Shown one piece after another: positions 26,702 through 34,214 of a stretch of 64,000 nt of DNA. Position 1 is the stretch's first letter. Each line of letters begins with the position of its first letter. Origin of the DNA: Streptantibioticus silvisoli. GTDB lineage: Bacteria > Actinomycetota > Actinomycetes > Streptomycetales > Streptomycetaceae. A program made the translations under genes and the position numbers. Location of the stretch: positions 61,723 through 125,722 of the forward strand of contig NZ_JAAGKO020000022.1 of NCBI RefSeq assembly GCF_027947535.2. The letters are read 5' to 3'. The notes under the pieces were generated by a model. The model was not told the origin of the DNA, searched no databases, and saw only the letters and a list, made by a program, of their open reading frames with translations.

Positions 26702-27463
26702 TCAGCCGCCCAGGGCGGCCGGCGGGGTGCGCTTGGCGTCCACCTTCTGGGTGCCGACCAGTTCACCCCAGACCACGTACCGGTACAGCGAGGTGTACAC
26801 CGGCGTACAGGTGGTCAGCGTGATGTAGCGGCCCGGCTTCTTCTTGCCGGACTCCTTCGGGACCTGGTCGATGACGTGCACGTTGAACTTCGACGTCTGG
26901 TCGAGCACGTCGTAGACCTTGTAGATGTACCAGGTGTCGCGGGTCTCGAAGACGATCGCGTCACCCTTCTTGATCTTGTCGATGTTGTGGAACTTGGCGC
27001 CGTGGCCGTCGCGGTGCGCGGCGATGGTGAAGTTGCCGGTGGTGTCCCACGGCATCGCGGACTTCTCCGGCGAGACGTAGTAGCCGGCCACGCCCTGGTT
27101 GAGCACCGGGACCGAGGTGCCGCGCTTGACCAGCAGCTCGTAGCCCTTGCCCATCGCCGGTACGTGCAGGAAGCCGATGCCGTCCTTGGTGTCGAGCTTG
27201 CCGGGCGGCACGTCCTTCGGCGCCTGCGCCCAGTGCTTGCGGACCGTGGCGGCCTCGTGGTTCTCCTGGCGGTCGGCGATGACGTTCGTCCACCACAGCG
27301 AGTAGGCGACGAACAGGGCGAGCACCAGGCCCGCGGTGATCAGGAGTTCGCCGAGGAGACTGATCGTCGCGGCGATCCGGCCCCGCGCGCGGCCTCCTGC
27401 GGCCCGCGGTGTCGCGTCCGCGCCGGAATCGCCGGTGTTCTGGTCGTGCTCGGTGGTCGCCAC
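26702..27463 (-). CDS. srtE2: Class E sortase (SrtE2-like), 253 aa
   Basis: This membrane transpeptidase cleaves LAxTG-type sorting signals and attaches surface proteins to the cell wall. In Streptomyces coelicolor the pair SrtE1/SrtE2 anchors long chaplins and is needed for aerial growth. One N-terminal membrane helix (GELLITAGLVLALFVAYSLWW, about 38-58) precedes the catalytic beta barrel. The catalytic triad is His150 (AAHRDGH), Cys219 (TLTTC) and Arg228 (SLYRYVVWG). The GTG start at 27463 is preceded by GGGGTGA. The srtE2 assignment rests on position next to pknB and on the smaller size; it could be swapped with its neighbour. Confidence 0.9.
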   Translation of the reverse strand: MATTEHDQNTGDSGADATPRAAGGRARGRIAATISLLGELLITAGLVLALFVAYSLWWTNVIADRQENHEAATVRKHWAQAPKDVPPGKLDTKDGIGFLHVPAMGKGYELLVKRGTSVPVLNQGVAGYYVSPEKSAMPWDTTGNFTIAAHRDGHGAKFHNIDKIKKGDAIVFETRDTWYIYKVYDVLDQTSKFNVHVIDQVPKESGKKKPGRYITLTTCTPVYTSLYRYVVWGELVGTQKVDAKRTPPAALGG

Positions 27464-27501
27464 CGGTCACCCCGTTCTGTGTGACGTGACGTGACTCGTT
27501 C

Positions 27502-29067
27502 TCAACCGCCGAGCAGTGCGGCGGGCGTCCCCTTGGTGCGCGGCTGCTCGGCGATCATCTTGCCCCACACGATCAGCCGGAACTCGCTGGTGAACTCCGG
27601 CGTGCAGGTGGTCAATGTGATGTACCGACCGGGCCCGGTGAACCCCGACTGCGCCGGCACCGGTTGGATCACGCCCACGTTGGCCGGCGAGGTCTGCGGC
27701 AGCGTGCTGGTGACCGCGTACGTGTAGTACATGCCCTTGGTCTCCACCACGACCTTGTCGCCCGGCACCAGCTTGTTGATGTAACGGAACGGCTCACCGT
27801 GGGTGTTGCGGTGCCCGGCCAGCGCGAAGTTGCCGCTGGCGGCCCACGGCATCGCGGTCTCCTGCGCGCCGTCGTAGTGGCCGACGTCGCCCTTGTCGAG
27901 GATGGACGTCTTGTCGGTGCCCTCCGCGATCGGCGCCTTCACGTCGAGCTTCGGGATGTAGATGATCGCGAAGTTGGTGCCCTGCGGGAACTTGCTGGGC
28001 TCGCCGGCGTCGCTGGAGGTCTTGGTGTCCGCGGCCCAGGAGTGCTGGAGGCTGTTGGTGGCGCCGCTGGTCTGCTCGTCGGCCAGCACGTTGGTGTACC
28101 AGAGCTGGTAGACGACGAAGAGCAGCATCAGCACGCCCATCGTGATGAACAGCTCACCGACGATCTGACTGATCATCACTCCGGGACTGACCTTGGCCGC
28201 CTTCGCGGCACGCCGTGCCTCCACCCGGGAGACCGGTGCCGCCGGCTCCCCGCCGGACAGCACGAGGTCGGCGCCGGAGGACCCGGCGCCCGGCGGGCGT
28301 CTGCGGCCCGCGCCGCCGCGCTTGGCGGCCTTGCGGCGCTCCGCGCGGCCGCCGGTGGCCGGCTCCGCGGCGTCCGGTCCGGTGCCGTGGGCGTCGTTGC
28401 GGGTGTCCGCGTCGGCGTCGCGGGTGACGCCGCGGCGGGAGGCCCGGCCACCGGGCGCGCGGCCGCCGTCCCGCTCCTCGGGGCCGGCACCGGGACCCGC
28501 CGCGGGGTCCTCCAGCACCGGCATCTCCGCAGTGGCGTCCAGACGGCCCCGCCGGCGCCCGGTGGACTCCGGCACCCCGACGGCCTCCGCGGGCGCCTCA
28601 GGGGCGTTCTGCGGCGCCTGGGGGGTGTCGTAGCCGGGCGCGGGCTGCTGGGGATAGCCGTAACCGCCCGGCGGCTGCTGCTGGGGCCGGGCGTGCGGCT
28701 GCTGGGTCCGCGGGTGCTGCTGCGGCGGGTACCCGGAGGCCTGTCCGGGCGCGGGCTGCTGGGGGGCGTAGCCGGGCGGGTAGGCGTCGCGCGGCGGGTA
28801 CGCCTGCGGGTAGCCGGCGGGCGGGTACCCCTGCTGCTGCCCGTACCCCTGGTGGTCGGGGCCCGGCGCGGCGGACCGGGCACGCGGGCCGGGCGGCGCG
28901 GCCTGCTGGGGGTACCAGCCCTGCTGCCCGTGGCCCGCGGCGCCGTCCGCCGACGGGTCGCCCGGCAGCGGGTCGCCGAGCGGGTCGGGGTACGCCTGGC
29001 CGGCGGGGTTGCGGTACCCCGGCTGCCCGGCCGCCCCCGCCGAGCTCTCGGGCCGTACCGCGGTCAC
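27502..29067 (-). CDS. srtE1: Class E sortase with a 280-residue disordered N-terminus (SrtE1-like), 521 aa
   Basis: The sortase domain occupies the C-terminal 200 residues. It follows a membrane helix ISQIVGELFITMGVLMLLFVVYQLW (about 300-325). Catalytic residues are in AGHRNTHG (His), TLTTCTPEF (Cys) and SEFRLIVWG (Arg). The first 180 residues are rich in Gln, Pro, Tyr and Gly (repeated GYPP, QQP and PPG words), and the next 100 are Arg/Ala/Gly-rich. This cytoplasmic tail is not part of any sortase fold. GTG at 29067 overlaps the pabA stop (GTGA), and 38 bases separate this gene from the second sortase. The cluster is probably one transcript starting upstream of the 57-residue peptide. Confidence 0.9.
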   Translation of the reverse strand: MTAVRPESSAGAAGQPGYRNPAGQAYPDPLGDPLPGDPSADGAAGHGQQGWYPQQAAPPGPRARSAAPGPDHQGYGQQQGYPPAGYPQAYPPRDAYPPGYAPQQPAPGQASGYPPQQHPRTQQPHARPQQQPPGGYGYPQQPAPGYDTPQAPQNAPEAPAEAVGVPESTGRRRGRLDATAEMPVLEDPAAGPGAGPEERDGGRAPGGRASRRGVTRDADADTRNDAHGTGPDAAEPATGGRAERRKAAKRGGAGRRRPPGAGSSGADLVLSGGEPAAPVSRVEARRAAKAAKVSPGVMISQIVGELFITMGVLMLLFVVYQLWYTNVLADEQTSGATNSLQHSWAADTKTSSDAGEPSKFPQGTNFAIIYIPKLDVKAPIAEGTDKTSILDKGDVGHYDGAQETAMPWAASGNFALAGHRNTHGEPFRYINKLVPGDKVVVETKGMYYTYAVTSTLPQTSPANVGVIQPVPAQSGFTGPGRYITLTTCTPEFTSEFRLIVWGKMIAEQPRTKGTPAALLGG

Positions 29068-29720
29068 GCCTTGCCCACCACCGGCGCCAGCCCCGCGGAC
29101 CGCCCGACGGCCCCGGTGTCACCGCAGGCGGCGAGCCAGTTGGCCAGCATGCGGTGCCCCCACTCGGTGAGCACCGACTCGGGGTGGAACTGCACCCCCT
29201 CGACCGGCAGGTCGCGGTGCCGCAGTCCCATGACGACGCCGTTGTCGGTCCAGGCGGTGACCTCCAGCTCCGCCGGGACGGTGTCGCGTTCGACCGCCAG
29301 CGAGTGGTACCGCGTGGCGGTGTACGGCGACGGCAGCCCGGCGAAGACCCCGGCACCGTTGTGGCTGACGGCGGAGGTCTTGCCGTGCAGCAGCTCGGGC
29401 GCCCGGCTCACCACGGCACCGTGGGCCACCGCGATGGACTGAAGACCGAGGCACACGCCGAAGACCGGCACCCCGCTGCGCGCGCAGTGCCTGACCATGT
29501 CGACGCAGACGCCGGCCTCCTCGGGGGTGCCGGGGCCGGGGGAGAGCAGGACGCCGTCGAAGCCGTCCTGGGCGTGCGCCGTGGAGACCTCGTCGTTGCG
29601 CAGCACCTCGCACTCGGCGCCGAGCTGGTAGAGGTACTGCACGAGGTTGAAGACGAAGCTGTCGTAGTTGTCGACGACGAGGATGCGGGCACGTCGTGTG
29701 CCCGGGGTGTCCGCACTCAT
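29064..29720 (-). CDS. pabA: Class I glutamine amidotransferase, aminodeoxychorismate/anthranilate synthase component II, 218 aa
   Basis: It supplies ammonia from glutamine to chorismate for p-aminobenzoate (folate) or anthranilate (tryptophan) synthesis. The start ILVVDNYDSFVFNLVQYLYQLG is diagnostic. The nucleophile is Cys90 in GVCLGLQS, and His179 and Glu181 in FHPES complete the triad. SPGPGTPEEAG forms the oxyanion region. GVCLG is more often GVCLGHQ; here Leu replaces His in the second half, seen in some TrpG/PabA proteins. No pabB or trpE is in the window, so the pathway is undecided. ATG at 29720 overlaps the stop of the upstream peptide by one base (TGATG). Confidence 0.9.
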   Translation of the reverse strand: MSADTPGTRRARILVVDNYDSFVFNLVQYLYQLGAECEVLRNDEVSTAHAQDGFDGVLLSPGPGTPEEAGVCVDMVRHCARSGVPVFGVCLGLQSIAVAHGAVVSRAPELLHGKTSAVSHNGAGVFAGLPSPYTATRYHSLAVERDTVPAELEVTAWTDNGVVMGLRHRDLPVEGVQFHPESVLTEWGHRMLANWLAACGDTGAVGRSAGLAPVVGKA

Positions 29721-29893
29721 CAGCCCGCGTTCCCCCCGCCGTTGACCGTCACGTCGTTGAACGGCAGCAGCGGCTCCGCCCACGGGAAGACCCACTGGAA
29801 CAGGACGAAGACGACGGCGAGGACCAGTACCAGGGAGAGGAGGGCCTTGACCCACACACTTCCGGGCAGTTGCCGCCAGATCCAGGCGTACAT
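29720..29893 (-). CDS. 57-residue single-pass membrane peptide upstream of pabA
   Basis: The peptide MYAWIWRQLPGSVWVKALLS continues into a hydrophobic helix (LVLVLAVVFVLFQWVFPW, about 21-38) and ends PLLPFNDVTVNGGGNAG. Its stop shares one base with the pabA ATG. A strong GGAAGG site lies 7-12 bases before ATG at 29893. Coupling, a good ribosome site and a TAGTCT -10-like hexamer at 29921-29926 on the same strand support it as real. Short proteins of this kind stand at this place in other actinobacteria as far as I recall. Its role is unknown; a sortase or division-related membrane partner is possible. The gap 29894-30275 holds no other gene. Confidence 0.75.
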   Translation of the reverse strand: MYAWIWRQLPGSVWVKALLSLVLVLAVVFVLFQWVFPWAEPLLPFNDVTVNGGGNAG

Positions 29894-30275
29894 ACGGTGC
29901 CTTCCTTCCTGTTCCGCACCAGACTAAGGGGAGACCGCCGGGTCTTGAGGGACACCTGGGCAGCTCTTGACATCCCTTGACCATGGTGTGACGAGCGGCC
30001 GCCGCACGGGCGCCGCCGGGAGTACCTTGGGGGAACGAAGTGGTGGTGGCCGCGCGCGGGTTTCCGCCGTGCTCCCCGTGGCGCGTTCACCGGCCCCCGG
30101 GACAGGAAAGTTCCGGATCCCGTGAGATTCCCATGGGACCCTTATCTCCTTCGCACCCGCGGAAGCACTACGCTAACGGACGCCCGGGGGCGATCAGGTA
30201 CGCTCCCCGCCCGGCGACATCCATACATCCGCCTGCGCGTCCCGGTCCCGCAGCGCATCGACAGGAGAGTCCCTC

Positions 30276-30530
30276 GTGCCGAAGTCACGGATTCGCAAGA
30301 AGGCGGACTACACCCCGCCGCCGGAGAAGACCACCACGTTCAAGATGAGCTCGGGCCGCAACTGGGTCGCGCCCCTCATGCTGGCGCTCTTCCTCGTCGG
30401 GCTCGCGTGGATCGTCATCTTCTACGTGACGACCGGCAGCCTGCCGATCGAGGCGATCGGCAACTGGAACATCGTCATCGGCTTCGGCTTCATCGCCGGC
30501 GGGTTCGTCGTCTCCACGCAGTGGAAGTAG
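30276..30530 (+). CDS. crgA: Cell division protein CrgA, 84 aa
   Basis: CrgA is a small septal membrane protein that regulates FtsZ-ring formation and recruits division proteins in actinobacteria. In Streptomyces it affects the timing of sporulation septation. The sequence [15 protein letters not shown] is the family N-terminus. Two membrane helices follow ([21 protein letters not shown], about 31-51, and [15 protein letters not shown], about 65-79), and the end STQWK fits. The length is full. GTG at 30276 has AGGAG 8 bases upstream. The gene stands alone and reads rightward. Confidence 0.95.
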   Translation: MPKSRIRKKADYTPPPEKTTTFKMSSGRNWVAPLMLALFLVGLAWIVIFYVTTGSLPIEAIGNWNIVIGFGFIAGGFVVSTQWK

Positions 30531-30738
30531 CCGGCTCCCCGGTCGTCGTCCCGACCGCGGCACGCCGCGCGTCGTAGGCCCGTCCACGGTGTCCGCCCGC
30601 AGGCAGGGGCGGGCACCGGCGCGCCGGAGTCACCGCACCGGTGTTCGGCATGCTTTCGGGTGACCCCGGTTGCGGTTCGGGACGTCCTCGTGCGTGTCGG
30701 AGGGCTTCGCTGTGCGCGCCGGGGGCCTGGGGCGCGGG

Positions 30739-30985
30739 GCGGGGTCTTCGGTACGCACCGGGGTCTTCGCCTCGCCGGGCTCTTCGCCGGGCGCCGGGGT
30801 CTTCGCCGGGCGTCCGGGTCTACGCCGGGCGCCGGATTCTCACGTTCCCAGGGCGCCTTCGCGTGCCCGGCAGCGGCTTTCGCGCTCCCAGGGGCCCTTT
30901 CACGCGCCCGGCGGCGTCTTCACGTGGCCAGGAGTCTTCACGTTTCCCGACGCGCCTTCGCATGCCCGGCGCCGTCGCGTGCGCC
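30739..30985. repeat. Degenerate tandem repeats after crgA
   Basis: The crgA-rhomboid gap (30531-31485) is 955 bases without a supported gene. Its first half repeats GGGTCTTCGCCGGGCG-like units with a period of about 19, then TTCACG/TTCGCG-CCCGGC units of about 25 bases, all strongly decayed. Short ORFs through it are repeat products. The second half holds the DnaA-box cluster. Confidence 0.6.
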
Positions 30986-31198
30986 GGGAGGGCTGACGTT
31001 CCGGCGGAGCGGCTGGCTGCCGGTGCCGGTGTGCTCCCGCCGGTCCCGGTGTGGCCCGGGGAGGCCTCGGCGGCGGGCCCCAGGACCCCGGTGGCGTCCT
31101 TCCGGGTGCCGGTCCGGCGTGGGTCGCGTGCTGCGGCGTACCCTCGCGGCCTGCGGTGACGCCTGCCGGGCGGGGCTCGCGTCAACTTGGCGCCTCTG

Positions 31199-31429
31199 TT
31201 GTCCACAGAGTTATCCACAGCTGAATCCACAGTGGGGAAAAGGTCGGAAGATCTGTGGATAACTTCGGCCGAGCGGCCGTCCGCGTGACTCCCGCCGCTC
31301 CGCCGAACCCCTCGGTTTGTCCGTCAACTCGTTGATCTTGCTGGGAAAACGGCCGTGGTGGCACCGAGTGACCGACATCCCGGGCGTGGCGTCACGCTGT
31401 GCACAGGGCAGCCTTCACGCTGTGGATAA
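31199..31429. promoter_or_regulatory. DnaA-box cluster outside oriC
   Basis: Perfect boxes are TTGTCCACA at 31199-31207, TTATCCACA at 31211-31219, and TTATCCACA on the minus strand at 31254-31262 and 31421-31429. GAATCCACA at 31223-31231 is a weaker one. Four lie within 64 bases, in both orientations, in an intergenic region. Streptomyces coelicolor is known to have high-affinity DnaA-box clusters near but outside oriC that limit initiation. This cluster, about 23 kb from oriC, is a candidate equivalent. Confidence 0.75.
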
Positions 31430-31485
31430 GTCGTATGAACGCCATGGGGCAGCGGGGCTCGATCCCCAGCCCGGGACGGGCCGCG

Positions 31486-32295
31486 TCAGCGGACGACCAC
31501 ACCCACGGTGATCACCACGAGCACCACCACCAGCATCCCCGCGCAGGTCCCCCACTGCACCAGCGCCCGGCGGGCCCGCGGCGCGTGCACCATGCCGTAC
31601 GCGATGGCCGCGCCGGTGATCAGACCGCCGACGTGCGCCCGCCAGTCGATGCCGCTGATCGAGAAGGTCAGCACCAGGTTCAGCACGATCACGATGACGA
31701 CCTGCCGCAGGTCGCCGCCGACCCGGCGCACCAGGACGAACAGCGCGCCCAGCAGACCGAAGATCGCGCCCGACGCGCCGAGCCCGTACTCGTTCGCCGG
31801 CAGCAGCAGGAACGACAGCGCGCTGCCGCCCAGTCCGGCCACCAGGTACAGCGCGAGGTACCGGGCGCGGCCCAGCGCGTTCTCCACCGCCGGGCCGATC
31901 CACCACAGCGACAGCATGTTCATGCCGATGTGGGCCAGCGCCTGGTGCAGGAAGACCGCGGTGATCAGCCGGTAGTACTGGCCCTGGGCGATCTCCGCCG
32001 GGTTCAGCGCGAGCTGCTGGACCAGCGCGGCGTTGCTGTGCACCGCGGCGAAGAGCGCCACGTTCGCCAGGATGAGGGCGATGGTGACCAGCGGCGGCCG
32101 CTTGGCCAGGACGGCTCCCGCCACCGTGCGCGGCGGGGGCGGCGCGGTCTGCCGGCCCTCGTTGAGACAGCTGGGGCACTGGAAGCCGACCGAGGCACTG
32201 ACCATGCAGTCCGGGCATATCGGCCGCCCGCAGCGCGCGCAGCTGACGCCGGTCTCCCGGTCGGGGTGCCGGTAGCAGCTCACCACCTGTTCCAT
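31486..32295 (-). CDS. Rhomboid-family intramembrane serine protease with an N-terminal zinc-binding domain, 269 aa
   Basis: Residues 7-43 carry a B-box-like zinc module: Cys7, His10, Cys19, Cys22, Cys27, Cys30, Cys40 and Cys43. The rhomboid domain follows with six to seven membrane helices from about residue 67. Catalytic Ser175 is in GASGAIFG and the paired His221 in WRAHVGGL. The family motif HIGMNMLSLWWIGPAVE is at 122-138, with the conserved His-Asn region. ATG at 32295 has AGAGGAG. Substrates are unknown. Direct repeats (GGACGCTGTCG and ACGTTTCCCGG, two copies each) lie just upstream at 32310-32374. Confidence 0.92.
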   Translation of the reverse strand: MEQVVSCYRHPDRETGVSCARCGRPICPDCMVSASVGFQCPSCLNEGRQTAPPPPRTVAGAVLAKRPPLVTIALILANVALFAAVHSNAALVQQLALNPAEIAQGQYYRLITAVFLHQALAHIGMNMLSLWWIGPAVENALGRARYLALYLVAGLGGSALSFLLLPANEYGLGASGAIFGLLGALFVLVRRVGGDLRQVVIVIVLNLVLTFSISGIDWRAHVGGLITGAAIAYGMVHAPRARRALVQWGTCAGMLVVVLVVITVGVVVR

Positions 32296-32523
32296 GGCTC
32301 CTCTTTCTCGGACGCTGTCGGATGCTGTCGGACGTTTCCCGGGCTCTTCACCGAACGTTTCCCGGACGCTGTCGAATCCCCCGGTCCATCGTGGACCGCC
32401 GGGAAGGTCTTGCGCCGACGGCACCCGAGGCACCGGCGGCACGCTGTCCCCACCCGTCCGACGGACGGGCGGGGTGCCGCAGTTCCCGCCGGCCCGGAAC
32501 CGGGAAGGGCGGGATCGCGGGGC

Positions 32524-33057
32524 TCAGCCCTCGCGGCGCTCGACCGCCACGGACTCGATGACGACCTCCTTGACCGGGCGGTCGGTGCGCGGGTTGGTCG
32601 GGGTGGCCGCGATGGCGTCCACGACCTGCCGGCTCGCCGGGCCCTCGACCTCGCCGAAGATCGTGTGCTTGCGGTTCAGCCACGTCGAAGGGGCCACGGT
32701 GATGAAGAACTGCGAGCCGTTGGTGCCCGGGCCGGAGTTGGCCATCGCCAGCAGGTAGGGCCGGTCGAACTGGAGGTCCGGGTGGAACTCGTCGGCGAAC
32801 TTGTACCCCGGCCCGCCGGTGCCGTTGCCCAGCGGGTCGCCGCCCTGAAGCATGAAACCGGCGATGACGCGGTGGAAGACCGTGCCGTCGAACAGCCGGG
32901 CGTTGCTCGGCTTGCCCGTGGTCGGGTCGGTCCACTCACGCGTGCCTTCGGCGAGTTCCACGAAGTTCTTCACGGTCTTCGGAGCGTGGTTCGGCAGCAG
33001 CCGGATCGCGATCTCCCCGTGGTTGGTCCTCAGAGTGGCGAAGAGGTGCTCGGCCAC
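32524..33057 (-). CDS. ppiA: Cyclophilin-type peptidyl-prolyl cis-trans isomerase, 177 aa
   Basis: This cytoplasmic proline isomerase is of the cyclophilin fold. Catalytic and binding motifs are present: [31 protein letters not shown] with the key Arg, [17 protein letters not shown], and HTIFGEV with the conserved His. Trp is present in the [12 protein letters not shown] segment, the usual cyclosporin contact position. There is no signal peptide. GTG at 33057 has GGGAAGG upstream. The position between the rhomboid gene and the divergent DUF5324 gene matches the Streptomyces order near crgA. Confidence 0.94.
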   Translation of the reverse strand: MAEHLFATLRTNHGEIAIRLLPNHAPKTVKNFVELAEGTREWTDPTTGKPSNARLFDGTVFHRVIAGFMLQGGDPLGNGTGGPGYKFADEFHPDLQFDRPYLLAMANSGPGTNGSQFFITVAPSTWLNRKHTIFGEVEGPASRQVVDAIAATPTNPRTDRPVKEVVIESVAVERREG

Positions 33058-33283
33058 GACGTACCTTCCCTAGACAGTACTGACCCGCGAATCCTCGCAC
33101 GGTCGGCGACCGCTGCGGCGGGCCTGCCGTCCCCCGACCGGATGCCGACCGCAACGGTGGTGTTTGTGACCAGGATGCGCGAGCAGGCATGCCTTGTGGC
33201 GTGCCGACAGGCATGATCTCTATTCGGGCGGTAAGACGATATGTCGTACGCCACCGTCGTACGCCACCGAGGAGGAGGTTCTC

Positions 33284-34084
33284 GTGACCCGCAAGGACAG
33301 CGTGCGCCACGCAGCCACGACGACGAAGGACAGCGTGCGGCACGCGGCGGAGGTGGTGGCACCGTATGCCGACTCGGCGAAGGACACCGCCGCCCAGTAC
33401 GCCACGCATTACGCGGAGGAGGCCCGGCGGCTGATCGTGCCCAAGGTCTCCGCGGCCGCCGACCAGGCCATGGACGCCGCAGCCGCCCAGTACGACGCCC
33501 TGCTGGCGCCACGGCTGGCGCAGGCCCGGGACGCGGTACCGCCCAAGGTGGTCGCCTCCACCGCGGCCGCCGCCCAGCGCACCCGGCGAGCCGCTCGCAA
33601 GGCGGCCCGCTACACCGCGCCCCGGGTGGAACAGGCGGTGGAGAGCGCCCGTGCCGCCGCCGAGCCGGTGCGCGACGAGGCGGTGGCCCGGGCGGGCGCC
33701 GCGTTCGCCGCGCTGCGCGGCCAGGTGACCGCGGCCGAGGTGGAGAAGCTGGTCAAGCGCCACCAGCGGCGCGGGCGGGCCGGCCGGGTCACCAAGCGTG
33801 TCCTGGTCTTCGGCGCGATCGCCGGCGCCGGTTTCGCCGCCTACCGCTGGTGGAGCCGGCAGGCCAACCCCGACTGGCTGGTCGAGGCGCCGTCCGCCAC
33901 CGAGACGGCCGAGGACGAGCGCGCCGCGCCCGGTTCGGTCGCCTCCCCCAGCCGCACCACGCTGGGTTCGGTGGTCGACGGCCACGACGGCCTCGACCCG
34001 GAGGTCCGTGCCAAGCAGGACGGCGACGGAGCCACCGACCGGCGCCGGAACAACGGGCGTCGCGGCGGTGGTTCGGACACCTGA
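33284..34084 (+). CDS. DUF5324-family, helix-rich membrane-associated protein, 266 aa
   Basis: The N-terminal 170 residues are Ala/Arg/Glu-rich amphipathic helices with repeated TKDSVRHAA and ARAAAEPVRDEA words, similar in style to apolipoprotein-like coiled coils. A single hydrophobic helix (RVLVFGAIAGAGFAAYRWW, about 167-185) is followed by an acidic, disordered tail ending NNGRRGGGSDT. Proteins of this type are annotated DUF5324 in Streptomyces, next to the cyclophilin gene. The function is unknown. GTG at 33284 has GAGGAGG. Just before it (33243-33268) lies a perfect 13-base tandem repeat. Confidence 0.8.
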   Translation: MTRKDSVRHAATTTKDSVRHAAEVVAPYADSAKDTAAQYATHYAEEARRLIVPKVSAAADQAMDAAAAQYDALLAPRLAQARDAVPPKVVASTAAAAQRTRRAARKAARYTAPRVEQAVESARAAAEPVRDEAVARAGAAFAALRGQVTAAEVEKLVKRHQRRGRAGRVTKRVLVFGAIAGAGFAAYRWWSRQANPDWLVEAPSATETAEDERAAPGSVASPSRTTLGSVVDGHDGLDPEVRAKQDGDGATDRRRNNGRRGGGSDT

Positions 34085-34113
34085 GCCGCAGCCGATCCAC
34101 GCGAACCGTTCGG

Positions 34114-34150
34114 CGGGAGGGTCCGGAGCGAGGTGCTCCGGACCCTCCCG
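34114..34150. terminator. Bidirectional terminator between DUF5324 and the MFS gene
   Basis: A perfect 16-bp stem (34114-34129 with 34135-34150) with a 5-base loop lies between the convergent genes, 30 bases after DUF5324. Confidence 0.85.
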
Positions 34151-34214
34151 CGTGTCCGGCCCGGGCGGGTCGGCGCCGGTGCGCAACGCGTGACGCCGCC
34201 GGACGACGCCGGCG

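Noticed and set aside
30660..31160. Plus-strand ORFs of 100-200 codons after crgA
   Set aside because: They run through tandem repeats, are open in all three frames, and have no ribosome site or recognisable domain.
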